Source: Vampirovibrio chlorellavorus
Lineage (GTDB): Bacteria > Cyanobacteriota > Vampirovibrionia > Vampirovibrionales > Vampirovibrionaceae
Assembly (NCBI GenBank): GCA_003149345.1
Contig: QFWI01000016.1
Span: 348,880 to 412,879 of the forward strand
Direction of reading: 5' to 3'
Length of the DNA: 64,000 bases
The notes below the pieces were generated by a model. It was not told where the DNA came from and searched no databases. It saw nothing but the letters and a program-made list of their open reading frames with translations. Made by a program: the position numbers and the translations under genes. This document shows, one piece after another, positions 8,311 to 16,346 of this stretch. Position 1 is the stretch's first letter. Each line of letters starts with the position of its first letter.

Positions 8311-8627
8311 ATGTCTGTCCACATGCGGATCAACTCAAACACCAGATCCTGATGTTTTTGGCCGCTTTGGGCGTCTTTCAGGTGCATAATCCTGCGAAGG
8401 TCAAACTTCAGGGGATCTCCGTGCGCCCCTTCCACCACCAAATGCAGTTTCACCAAATCCAGTTTGATCACCCGGGCCTGATCCCAGTAGGCTTCCTGCC
8501 CGTCCTGGCTGGTGTAGTAAAAACTGACCCGCTGGGGGAATTTTCGGGCGGCAAAAGCGGGCCAGTCCGGGTGATCCTGAATGCTTCTGTTGGCTTGCAA
8601 GGCGGCCAGTAATTCTTCAAAACCCAT
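8277..8627 (-). CDS. Small WYL-like domain protein
   Basis: The start is set by AGGAGG six bases before the ATG at 8627, giving 116 residues; the longer frame upstream has no support. After a short helical start, residues 35-95 (RVSFYYTSQDGQEAYW, VIKLDLVKLHLVVEG, then KFDLRRIMHL) follow the layout of a WYL/SH3-like beta-barrel, with a final F-D-L-R-R-I like the FxLdRI end of WYL domains. The WYL tripeptide itself is not conserved and there is no helix-turn-helix. WYL domains sense ligands and often regulate transcription; that role is only an inference here. The 3' end runs 34 bases into the convergent methyltransferase gene. Confidence 0.65.
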   Translation of the reverse strand: MGFEELLAALQANRSIQDHPDWPAFAARKFPQRVSFYYTSQDGQEAYWDQARVIKLDLVKLHLVVEGAHGDPLKFDLRRIMHLKDAQSGQKHQDLVFELIRMWTDIYTPAREAEGR

Positions 8628-8782
8628 GATCAGCCTCCTCAGGCATCGGTCACCCGTTGGGCAAAGCGGCGTTAGACTGCCCTGCCATAGAATACACCGA
8701 ACCAGCAGGCAGGCGCAAAAATAAGGCTGGCCTTCCTGGCCGACTTTCCTGAATATTAAGGACTGCCCTTGCTCAGCGCGGT

Positions 8783-8995
8783 TTAGTGAGACTCCCGCCA
8801 CGCTTCCCCATAAACATAGGCCACCTGATCCACACCTTGCTTGCGCTCGAGGCGTTCCGCCAACGCTTGAGAAATCAGGGTACGCACATCCACCATGATG
8901 TCGGCCACCACGGCATCGTTGGCAATATGGTTTTGGAGCTTTTGATACAAATGATGCAGGCGATCTCGACTGGTTCCCATTGAGGATGAGCGCAT
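8783..8995 (-). CDS. Small helical hypothetical protein
   Basis: The ATG at 8995 is preceded by AGGGAGGG at seven bases, a strong ribosome-binding site, and gives a 70-residue protein. It is predicted largely helical (DRLHHLYQKLQNHIAND, then VADIMVDVRTLISQALAERL) and ends with VAYVYGEAWRESH. No signal peptide or known motif is visible. It lies 155 bases upstream of the WYL-like gene on the same strand. The function is not recognised. Confidence 0.6.
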   Translation of the reverse strand: MRSSSMGTSRDRLHHLYQKLQNHIANDAVVADIMVDVRTLISQALAERLERKQGVDQVAYVYGEAWRESH

Positions 8996-9216
8996 CGGGT
9001 TACCCTCCCTTCTGGTTGCCCTAGCATAACAAATCTTCCTGCGAGCATCGATTCGGCAACCGGCTAGACTCCGTTTACCCAACTTGCCATCCCGCAGAGC
9101 ATCCAATATTTTTAACAGACTGCCCACAGTGCTTGGGACAAGTTCCCCGAGCTGTGGTTCAAGCTGCAGGCTGCTAGTGCCTTGACAGGGCATTCGTCCC
9201 CATTGGCGTTGTTAAT

Positions 9217-10341
9217 TTATGGGCCCGTCTTCAAGGGCTTCAACTGAAAGCGAACCCCATGTTCCTGCGATAACTTGACGGAGAGTATCAGACTCTTCAG
9301 TTCCTTGGCATACTCGCCGTTGGGCTCTAGTTGCACATAGTTCAGGCTGGCCTGCATGGCTTCATCCATTCGCTTCAGGCGGGCCAGGGAAACGGCCAGC
9401 AAATAGTAAGTGGTGGCATGTTTGGGATTGATTTCCAGGGCACGGCTGTAAGCGGTCACCGCATCCTGGTAGGCGCCCTGTCGCAAGCGCAGATTGCCCA
9501 GGTAGTAGTAGACCCATTCATTTTCCGGCTCAAGGCGTTGAGCGTCGTTCAGAAATTTTTCCGATCGCTGGTAATTGCCCATAACGGCGTACAAGTTGCC
9601 TAAATTCAGCCGAGCCAGATTGTACTTTGTGTCCTTTTTCAGGGCCTGATGATAGGCCGCTTCGGCTTTTTGAAATTCCCGCTGATCTTCATACAACAAG
9701 CCCATGTTGTTGTAGGCAAACACGAAGGCCGGATCGACGCTGAGGGTTTGCTGGTAATAGCGAATGGCCTCCGCCCGCTCACCCAGCTGATCATGCACCC
9801 GGGCCAAATTGAAAATCAGGGCCGCGTTTTTGGGATCGACGATAACCCCTTGCTGGTAATAGCGCTTGGCCGCCTGTGGGTCGTTTTTCAACAGGGCGAT
9901 TTTACCGAGCCGGAAGTAAACCAGGGTCAGTTCATCATTCAGGTTGACCACTCGCTCAAATGCTTTTTGGGCCTGATCCAGATAAACCGCTTGCTGTTCA
10001 GGCAGATCCGCCTGACGGGCCAGCTCAAAATAGGTGTTTCCCAGGTGGTATAGGCCCAACACACTGACCGGATTCCGCTCCACGGTTTCAATCAGCGGTA
10101 TCAGGGCTTTTCCGTACTGGCCACGTGCCATCTGTTGAGAGGCCTGACTTAATGGAACGAACTCGGAGGCGGCAATGAGATCGCCCGCCCGGTGGTACTG
10201 AGGCGTCACCACGGTTGGCCCGATGGCCAAGGCCGGGCTAACCCACCCGATCACGAATGCGCTCAGGAGCAGGAAGATTGGTTTCAATACTTCGGTGGGC
10301 CAAGCCACCGGCGTTCTGCTTCTCAAAATATCCGTTTCCAC
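9217..10341 (-). CDS. Exported TPR-repeat protein
   Basis: A signal or anchor segment (IFLLLSAFVIGWVSPALA, about residues 22-40) is followed by seven or more tetratricopeptide repeats from about residue 65 to 345. They are recognisable by the regular ALxxxP...A..Y..LG..Y...G pattern (AYNNMGLLYEDQREFQKAEA, AVTAYSRALEINPKHATTYY). TPR arrays are protein-interaction scaffolds; with the signal segment this one should act in the periplasm or at the envelope. The start used is a GTG at 10341; there is no clear ribosome-binding site, but no alternative Met occurs before the signal segment. Upstream, the A+T-rich stretch 10360-10400 with a TATACT box is the likely promoter. Confidence 0.8.
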   Translation of the reverse strand: METDILRSRTPVAWPTEVLKPIFLLLSAFVIGWVSPALAIGPTVVTPQYHRAGDLIAASEFVPLSQASQQMARGQYGKALIPLIETVERNPVSVLGLYHLGNTYFELARQADLPEQQAVYLDQAQKAFERVVNLNDELTLVYFRLGKIALLKNDPQAAKRYYQQGVIVDPKNAALIFNLARVHDQLGERAEAIRYYQQTLSVDPAFVFAYNNMGLLYEDQREFQKAEAAYHQALKKDTKYNLARLNLGNLYAVMGNYQRSEKFLNDAQRLEPENEWVYYYLGNLRLRQGAYQDAVTAYSRALEINPKHATTYYLLAVSLARLKRMDEAMQASLNYVQLEPNGEYAKELKSLILSVKLSQEHGVRFQLKPLKTGP

Positions 10342-10519
10342 GCTCTGCAGGTTTTACTACATTTAGTATAGTTTATATATTAAAAATAGTAAAGTGTTCC
10401 TGTTCGGCTTTTTGAAGCCTGATATATAACAAATAAACAATTGAAATCAGTAAAAATTGTCCGTTCCTTTCACGGCATTCATTTAAACTGGGCTGGAAAC
10501 GGGTGTTTAGAGCGATGGT

Positions 10520-11419
10520 TCAGGATTGGCAAATCGGGCAAAAATAGGTGGTGCGTCCCCCAAAGGGCTCAATTTGCAAAGGGTGGCCCGCTTTCGGGCA
10601 AACCGCTTTGGGGTGCCGCTGGTGGAGCATGTAATGGGCTGGCAACCGAGTCCGGTCTGCGGCGACATCCACCGTGCGTTGCAAAACATCTACCACTTGT
10701 TGATGCAGGGCTGTCACTTCTTTCAGGCTCAATCCGCTGGCCGATCGTCCCGGATGCAATCCACATTGATACAAGGCCTCATCGGCGTAAACGTTGCCCA
10801 CCCCGGCCACCAGCGATTGATCCATGAGGGCCGGTTTCAGTTGCCCCTTGCGTTTTTTGAGGGCGTTCACAAAAGTTCCTGGACCCACGGTCAATGCGTC
10901 CGGCCCCAGTTTGCGGGCCTGAAAATAGCGATCCGCGTCGGCAGTCAGGCCCAGTTTGCCAAACATGCGCTGCTCATGGAAATTGAACAACCCGCCATCG
11001 GCCAAAACCAGTTGCACCCGAATGTGTGCTTGCGGCAGCGCCGGATTCCCGTAGGCGTTGACTATGGTTTGCCCCTCTCGCTGATAACTGAGGTAGCCGG
11101 TCATGCCAAAGTGTAAAAAGAGCCACTGGCTGGCCTGAGCGGGGTTGGCATCCGGGGGCGTGTTTATCAGGGGACTGTTTATCGGGGGAGTACTTGCTTG
11201 GGAGCATTGGGCTGAAGGCGGATCAATTTGCGCCAACAAGTGCTTTCCCACCCTTCGAGTACGGGTCAGGACGCTGCCAATCAAGGCCTGCCGTAAGTCC
11301 GCTTCCGAGGTATGTTCCAGAATTTTGGGCTTCAGTACACGGACATCCGCCACAGGGACTTGCAGGGCGTATTGTTCGGTGAAGCGACGAAAGGTCTCAA
11401 CCTCCGGCAATTCGGGCAT
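10520..11419 (-). CDS. mutM: Formamidopyrimidine-DNA glycosylase with altered zinc finger
   Basis: MutM/Fpg removes 8-oxoguanine and formamidopyrimidines and cuts the abasic site. The start is certain: AGGAGG seven bases before an ATG encoding M-P-E-L-P-E-V-E, where Pro2 is the nucleophile after Met removal and Glu is catalytic. The conserved Lys (RRVGKHLL), the H2TH region (LMDQSLVAGVGNVYADEALY) and the C-terminal CPICQ are present. The first half of the zinc finger reads C-P-K-A-G-H where C-x-x-C-G is normal, so one zinc-ligand Cys is replaced by Ala with a His two residues on. There is also a Pro/Asn-rich insertion of about 25 residues near residue 70. Nei/endonuclease VIII is less likely given the PELPEVE start. 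Confidence 0.93.
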   Translation of the reverse strand: MPELPEVETFRRFTEQYALQVPVADVRVLKPKILEHTSEADLRQALIGSVLTRTRRVGKHLLAQIDPPSAQCSQASTPPINSPLINTPPDANPAQASQWLFLHFGMTGYLSYQREGQTIVNAYGNPALPQAHIRVQLVLADGGLFNFHEQRMFGKLGLTADADRYFQARKLGPDALTVGPGTFVNALKKRKGQLKPALMDQSLVAGVGNVYADEALYQCGLHPGRSASGLSLKEVTALHQQVVDVLQRTVDVAADRTRLPAHYMLHQRHPKAVCPKAGHPLQIEPFGGRTTYFCPICQS

Positions 11420-11694
11420 GGGGAAACCTCCTGGTGAGAGATAAAACACGGGGCCGACTGACAGGCTGGCCCAAAAGTCTGTGGCGCCGGGTTGAAAATT
11501 CCCCAGTCCTTGCGATGCGGTTCTTTATCATACACACAGCGCGCCCGCCATGAAACAGCCTCCGCCCTGACGGTTCGCCGCCGGCACTTGAAATCCCCGA
11601 TGCGTGTAGGAAGATGGAAGACGAAAAAAATTCCGTGTAACTTTTCAGGCACTCCCTTTTTCGTGATCCGTTGAACCATGGCAGGAATAACACC

Positions 11695-12924
11695 ATGACC
11701 GAATCTTCCAGCAAGCGTGGCCTATCGCCCATTCTCATTGTCTTTTTCACCATCCTCATCGACATGATCGGCTTTGGTATCGTTATTCCCATTCTTCCCC
11801 TTTACTCCCTGCATTTTAACGCCACCGACTGGCAAATTGGCATCCTGTTTGGCTGCTTTTCTCTCATGCAGCTCATTTTTGCCCCTCTGCTCGGTCGCTG
11901 GTCTGATCGCATTGGGCGCCGCCCCATCCTGTTGTTCAGCATCCTGGGCACCTCGCTCAGTTTTCTCATTATGGGCCTGGCCAATACCCTGTGGTTGCTC
12001 TTTCTGGGACGCCTCATTGATGGGGCGTCAGGCGGTAATATCCCCACGGCCCAAGCCTATATTGCCGATGTCACACCTCTGGAAAAGCGCTCCGGGGCTA
12101 TGGGGCTGATTGGGGCAGCCTTCGGTCTGGGCTTTGTGATTGGCCCGGCCATTGGGGGGCTGTTGGGGCATTACTCGATTCAACTACCCTTTTATGTGGC
12201 CGCCGGGCTGGCTTTACTCAATGCTGTGGCCATTTACCTGTTTCTGCCGGAGAGTCTGAACGAGGAGCAGCGTAAAGCCCATCCTGCGGTCTCGGGCTCC
12301 CTGGTGCAAAACTTTTTACAAGTCAAAAATAGCCACCTCAGCACGGTCATGTGGGTGTCTCTACTGTCCACGCTGGCTTTTTCTTTGGTGACAGCGTTGT
12401 TCACCCTGTTCACGGCCCACCGTTTACAATGGCATGCCCGTGAAAACGGCTGGCTGTTTGCTTATATCGGGATGCTGGGTGTTTTGATTCAAGGGGGGAT
12501 GCTGCGCCGGATGGTGCCCAAAGTGGGCGAAAAACCGCTCATTATTGTGGGCAGTGTGTTCCTGTTTGTCAGCATGGCCCTGTTGCCCGTCAGCAGCAAC
12601 CTGATTTGGGTGGTGGTAGCCTCCACTGCGTTGGCGATTGGCAACAGCCTGGTGACCCCACTGGTCAGCGGTCTGGCCTCCAAGTCCGCCGATGCCCATT
12701 CGCAAGGCATCGTGCTGGGCGTGCTACAGTCCACGGCCAGTTTAGGCCGGATGATTGGCCCCGTGGTGGGTGGCTTTTTACTGCAATACGACGCCAACAC
12801 CAATAACGCCCTCTACGGTATTTCCCCCTTTTGGTTTTCGGCTTTACTGATGTTGGCCTCCCTGGTGGTGTCCCTGCGACTCCCTGACGATGAGCGGACG
12901 CCCTCCGCTGTCAAGCGCTCCTGA
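11695..12924 (+). CDS. MFS transporter, drug:H+ antiporter (TetA-like)
   Basis: This is a 409-residue protein with about twelve hydrophobic segments. The N-terminal half holds MFS motif A between helices 2 and 3 (LLGRWSDRIGRRPILL) and the DHA1 features ILIDMIGFGIVIPILPLY and GASGGNIPTAQAYIADVTP. These match the TetA/multidrug efflux branch (DHA1, 12-TMS). The substrate is unknown. The ATG at 11695 follows AGGA at eight bases; the longer TTG-initiated frame is not needed. It is divergent from mutM across about 275 bases and precedes the WecG-type gene on the same strand. Confidence 0.85.
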   Translation: MTESSSKRGLSPILIVFFTILIDMIGFGIVIPILPLYSLHFNATDWQIGILFGCFSLMQLIFAPLLGRWSDRIGRRPILLFSILGTSLSFLIMGLANTLWLLFLGRLIDGASGGNIPTAQAYIADVTPLEKRSGAMGLIGAAFGLGFVIGPAIGGLLGHYSIQLPFYVAAGLALLNAVAIYLFLPESLNEEQRKAHPAVSGSLVQNFLQVKNSHLSTVMWVSLLSTLAFSLVTALFTLFTAHRLQWHARENGWLFAYIGMLGVLIQGGMLRRMVPKVGEKPLIIVGSVFLFVSMALLPVSSNLIWVVVASTALAIGNSLVTPLVSGLASKSADAHSQGIVLGVLQSTASLGRMIGPVVGGFLLQYDANTNNALYGISPFWFSALLMLASLVVSLRLPDDERTPSAVKRS

Positions 12925-13051
12925 TTGTTTCCCGCTAGTTCGCGCCTGCTTTTCCCGGACAGGCCCGAGGCAATTTTGCGTGGGGTTTTGCTTCTATTGG
13001 ACATATCAGCGTACTCCCTGCCAACAGGCGATCCCCTACAGGTTCACAATT

Positions 13052-13897
13052 ATGCTTAACATCCCTAGCCTGCCTGCCTCTCAAGCCAGCGAGGCCCCTG
13101 ATGACGATGCCATCGCTCTAAGGATTTTACCCACCCAGCGCAGCAATATTGAAGGCATTGGGGTGGACAACATTGCCCATTTATCCGCCCTGTTTGATCG
13201 ACTGCGGCACGAGGCCCGGCGACCGGGCAAGTCTATCTTTGCTGCCCTGAACGTGCATATCGCCAATATTGCCCATCAAAATCCCCATTTACGGCAGTTT
13301 TTGCAAGCCAGCGATGTGGTTTACTGCGATGGGGCCGGCATTGTACTGGCCTCCAGACTGTTGGGACAACCCCTGCCCTGTCGCTTTACCGCTGCCGACT
13401 GGCTTTTTGAGCTGTGGGCTTACCTTAGCCAGCACGGTATCACCGCGTTCTATCTGGGTGGGGAGCCGGGCATTGCCGAAAAAGCCCTGGCCCAGTTTGA
13501 GGAGCGGGTACCGCAACACACCATTTTGGGTGTTCATCACGGTTTTATTCTGCAAGATGCGGCGCTGGAACAGCAAGTTATTGAACGTATCAACACGTTG
13601 AAACCCGATGTTCTGTTTGTGGGCTTTGGCTGTCCCCTGCAAGAATTGTGGATTCAGCGGCATAAAGCGGAGCTGGAGGTATCGGTCTTGTACCCTATTG
13701 GAGCGACGCTGGACTATTTGACTCGCAAAGTGCCTCGCTGTCCTGCCTGGATGGGAGAAAACGGTCTGGAGTGGTTGTTTCGCTTTCTGGTAGAGCCTCG
13801 CCGAATGTTTCGCCGCTATATCGTTGGTAATCCCTGGTTTTTATGGCGTATTGGGGTCAGCGTAATACAGCAGCGCTTCAGGCGTTACAAAAGCTGA
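13052..13897 (+). CDS. WecG/TagA/CpsF family glycosyltransferase (GT26)
   Basis: The 281-residue product carries the family hallmarks: NVHIANIAHQNPHLRQFLQA, the aspartate motif VVYCDGAGIVLASRL, YLGGEPGIAEKALAQF, and VLFVGFGCPLQELWIQRH. The Asp in CDGAG corresponds to the proposed catalytic base. GT26 enzymes add N-acetylmannosamine-type sugars to lipid-linked precursors for teichoic acid, enterobacterial common antigen or capsule, at the cytoplasmic membrane face. With the LCP protein in the same region this suggests secondary cell-wall or capsule glycopolymer synthesis. The ATG at 13052 was chosen because residues upstream of it are not family-like; its ribosome-binding site is weak. Confidence 0.9.
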   Translation: MLNIPSLPASQASEAPDDDAIALRILPTQRSNIEGIGVDNIAHLSALFDRLRHEARRPGKSIFAALNVHIANIAHQNPHLRQFLQASDVVYCDGAGIVLASRLLGQPLPCRFTAADWLFELWAYLSQHGITAFYLGGEPGIAEKALAQFEERVPQHTILGVHHGFILQDAALEQQVIERINTLKPDVLFVGFGCPLQELWIQRHKAELEVSVLYPIGATLDYLTRKVPRCPAWMGENGLEWLFRFLVEPRRMFRRYIVGNPWFLWRIGVSVIQQRFRRYKS

Positions 13898-14030
13898 GGC
13901 CAGACGCTTCTGGTTCGCTGAGATTAGGGGCTCGCTGCTCTCAGTCGTGGTACTCACCATGCAGTGAGGCCAAAGTAACCCGTAAATGCTCTAAAACGCC
14001 TGGCTCAATAACTACATGAGGGGTATTGCG

Positions 14031-14447
14031 CTACTGAGCTGCCCCTTTTGGATTTTTTTGGGCATTGAACGGACTTTTTACAATAATTTGGAAGCTTTCC
14101 CACAGAATGACACCGGCCCAAAATCCGGTCAGCGCTGCCATGGGCCATAGCGCTGGGGCCGCTGCCGGCGCAAGCATAGAGCCCAATAGTAAAGCCGGAG
14201 TCAGGGCCGCCGTAACGTACCCTGAAATCAGGTAATTCCTGCTTTTAGGATCCTGCAACTCCTTCTTGAGCGATTCCATGCCCAGCGTCAATTTTTCCTG
14301 AAAGGACAGTTGCTTTGGGCTAACCTGCGTGGGGTTGCCGCTGAAGCTCGGCTGCTCAGCAACGGCAGAAGATGACACAGAAGGCCTCGGTGGATTGAAC
14401 GGCCTTGACGCCGTTACTTGCGTTGTAGAAACCCGATTTAGAACCAT
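14031..14447 (-). CDS. Two-helix membrane protein with disordered N terminus
   Basis: This is a 138-residue protein from the ATG at 14447. A longer TTG start (14495) has AGGAGA touching the codon and is less likely. Residues 1-50 are Ser/Thr/Pro-rich and contain EQPSFSGNPTQ. Residues 50-75 are helical (FQEKLTLGMESLKKELQD). Residues 78-125 form a hydrophobic hairpin (VTAALTPALLLGSMLAPAAA, then ALTGFWAGVILWESF). No family is recognised. A similar F-x-G-plus-acidic N-terminal motif (VRFHGGDP) occurs in the HAD protein at 33277. Confidence 0.55.
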   Translation of the reverse strand: MVLNRVSTTQVTASRPFNPPRPSVSSSAVAEQPSFSGNPTQVSPKQLSFQEKLTLGMESLKKELQDPKSRNYLISGYVTAALTPALLLGSMLAPAAAPALWPMAALTGFWAGVILWESFQIIVKSPFNAQKNPKGAAQ

Positions 14448-14495
14448 GGTAAGAAACCCAATCTTAGTGCTTGTAGCAGTATAACAAAACCACAA

Positions 14496-14695
14496 TCTCC
14501 TATAAAAAGAGTTTCCTTATTGAATTGCCTTTTTGGGGCGTGGTATCTTTCGGTTGTTTTTAAATAGCGAATTGGCTCAAGGCAGGCATTGCCCAGTTTT
14601 TTAGGGGCATATTCATCCATCCCTGTAGGGAAATCCCGATATTTTCTGCCGTTTACAGCATTTCATCGGGCTTTTTAATTTCGTTGAGAGTTCGA
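14496..14695. other. Intergenic region with small hairpins
   Basis: No gene is seen here. The plus strand holds TCCC-tgta-GGGA followed by CCCGAT...ATCGGG and then CTTTTT (about 14635-14680), which could be a rightward terminator, although the nearest rightward gene ends near 13.9 kb. A small RNA ending at this terminator is possible but unsupported. Confidence 0.3.
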
Positions 14696-15478
14696 TTAGC
14701 CTATTTTACTGTCCTGGACGGGATCGTAGATCACAAAAGTATTGCGCTTTTCTTTGGCCCGATACAAGGCGGTATCAGCATGCCGGATCAACACTTCCTC
14801 GTCCAGCCCATGTTCTGGGAAAACGGCAATGCCCAGACTAATGCCAATGACGTACTCTTTTCCCTGAAGGATGAACGGGGTCTGAATGGCGCTTAAAATA
14901 CGCATGCACAAGGTGGCAATCGCGCCTCGTTCCTGGAGGCTGGGGCACACAAAGGCAAATTCATCACCACCGTAGCGGGCAATGGTGTCTGATTCTCGAA
15001 CAACATCTTTCAAGCGGGCTACCACCTGTTTGAGCAAGGCATCCCCCGCCTCGTGACCCAGGGTGTCGTTGATGGGCTTGAACTTGTCCAAGTCTGCCAT
15101 GATGACGCAGAAGCGGCTCTTGTTCCGGTTTGCCAGTTTGATGGTTTGTAACAGGCCATCCCGAAATAACCGACGATTGGGGAGCTGGGTGAGCGGGTCA
15201 TAAAAGGCCTGGCTTTCAAACTGGAGCATTGCGTGTTTGGTTTTCCGGCTGGAAATCTCGACTTCCGCTTTGAGTTGGCTGTACTTTTTCATGAGCCACA
15301 AAAGTGCGCCAAATTCGATCAAGGCCACAATAATGGCGACCCACATATAAATTTCAGGGGGTGACTCTTTACCGGTTGAGCCCGTGAGCGCATGAGCTTC
15401 CCGGGACAGAGCGCCGAATGCCAGAGTCACGCTGATGGTTTTCAGTGTTAGGGCCTGAATGAGTCTGGAAGCCATCAT
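14696..15478 (-). CDS. Membrane-anchored diguanylate cyclase (GGDEF)
   Basis: The C-terminal ~165 residues form a complete GGDEF domain: DPLTQLPNRRLFRDGL, VIMADLDKFKPINDTLGHEAG, the active site RYGGDEFAF, and a following SLGIAVFPEHG. The inhibitory I-site R-E-S-D lies five residues before GGDEF, so product feedback by c-di-GMP is expected. The N terminus has a signal-like segment and one membrane helix (MWVAIIVALIEFGALLWLM) followed by a short linker helix. Diguanylate cyclases make c-di-GMP and shift cells from swimming to attachment. The start is uncertain: the ATG pair at 15478/15475 is used here, a TTG at 15544 is also possible. Confidence 0.9.
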   Translation of the reverse strand: MMASRLIQALTLKTISVTLAFGALSREAHALTGSTGKESPPEIYMWVAIIVALIEFGALLWLMKKYSQLKAEVEISSRKTKHAMLQFESQAFYDPLTQLPNRRLFRDGLLQTIKLANRNKSRFCVIMADLDKFKPINDTLGHEAGDALLKQVVARLKDVVRESDTIARYGGDEFAFVCPSLQERGAIATLCMRILSAIQTPFILQGKEYVIGISLGIAVFPEHGLDEEVLIRHADTALYRAKEKRNTFVIYDPVQDSKIG

Positions 15479-15544
15479 GGAATGTTGCCATAAACCGATG
15501 CTAACGGAATGAATGTGATTGTCTCTACCATCGCTGATCGACAA

Positions 15545-16006
15545 GACTCTACCGGGTTAAATTCTGTTCAGCAGCAGGTCTGAAGCGCTCTTTAAGTGCA
15601 GATATTAAACGCCACTTTGCTTAAAGGCCATTCAGACGGATGTTAGATTAGAGCCTCACATTTGTATAGTATACCACCCCTTGACATTGTGAGGGGTGCG
15701 CAGGTTGCCTTAAAAAAGTCTTTAGCCTGGTCCCCAGGCAAGGTCAGCAGTCCCGCCGCCGTCTGCGCCTGTTCGGTTCGTCGGGGCGCTCAGCCTTGCA
15801 CAAAGGCCGTTATCGCTGGTGACGAAGTGCGACTTTGTTGTCTACATCCTGAAAATTGATGACGCAAGCCGTGCGGCGCACAAAAAAATCGTGTTCTGTT
15901 TTTATGCGCTCGAAATCGACGCGTTTCACCCGTGGTTCTTTCTTTCCCACCCGTCTCGCGACTCAACTGCCTATTTTCATCACTTTTTTTGATAATGGAG
16001 CCACCT
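15545..16006. other. Structured intergenic region, possible ncRNA
   Basis: This gap of about 460 bases has no credible protein gene. The part 15675-15881 is rich in potential pairing: CACCCC/GGGGTG (15675-15680 with 15693-15698), GCCTGG-TCC-CCAGGC (15725-15739), and a long-range closing pair GTGCGC (15696-15701) with GCGCAC (15876-15881), extended inward by GGTTGC with GCAAGCC (one bulge). A run of seven A follows 15881. The size (about 185 bases) and closed-rod layout recall 6S RNA, but no conserved 6S sequence was recognised, and the CACCCC and GTGCGC pairings are mutually exclusive. The remainder holds the ribosome-binding site of the next gene. Confidence 0.25.
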
Positions 16007-16240
16007 ATGATTAATACGACCCAAAACCCACTCTATAAAAACAAAGCTGCCGCCAAGAATCCGCAAACGAAACCGGCTGACCCAAAGCCCAGCGCCCCGC
16101 CACTGACTGTGGCTGATGATAAAACGTTACAAGATTTTATCGACGGGCGTGGTGAAGCCGCTCAAATTGCCGCCCAAATTCTCAAGGAAAGAAAGCAAAG
16201 TACTGGCGATAAGGGGAGTGTCCTCAACGTACTGGTTTAA
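16007..16240 (+). CDS. Small hydrophilic hypothetical protein
   Basis: This is a 77-residue protein; its ATG follows GGAG at nine bases. The first 40 residues are Lys/Pro/Ala/Asn-rich and probably disordered; the rest forms a short helical stretch (KTLQDFIDGRGEAAQIAAQI). No membrane segment, cysteine or known motif is visible. It is convergent with the chemoreceptor gene at 16347-18227, with a strong hairpin between them. The function is not recognised. Confidence 0.5.
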   Translation: MINTTQNPLYKNKAAAKNPQTKPADPKPSAPPLTVADDKTLQDFIDGRGEAAQIAAQILKERKQSTGDKGSVLNVLV

Positions 16241-16269
16241 TTCCGGTAGCGATTTCATTCAGACTGATT

Positions 16270-16308
16270 CAGTGGAGCTGATCCGTTTATTGCGGATTGG
16301 CTCCACTG
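16270..16308. terminator. Long hairpin between convergent genes
   Basis: CAGTGGAGC at 16270-16278 pairs with GCTCCACTG at 16300-16308, and ATCCG with CGGAT inside it, around a seven-base loop. It lies between the ends of a rightward small gene and the leftward chemoreceptor. Neither strand has a clear U tract, so it may work as an mRNA 3' end stabiliser rather than a classical intrinsic terminator. Confidence 0.5.
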
Positions 16309-16346
16309 TCATCAGTGGCGGGGTGTTTTGGGGTGGGGAGGCGTTC

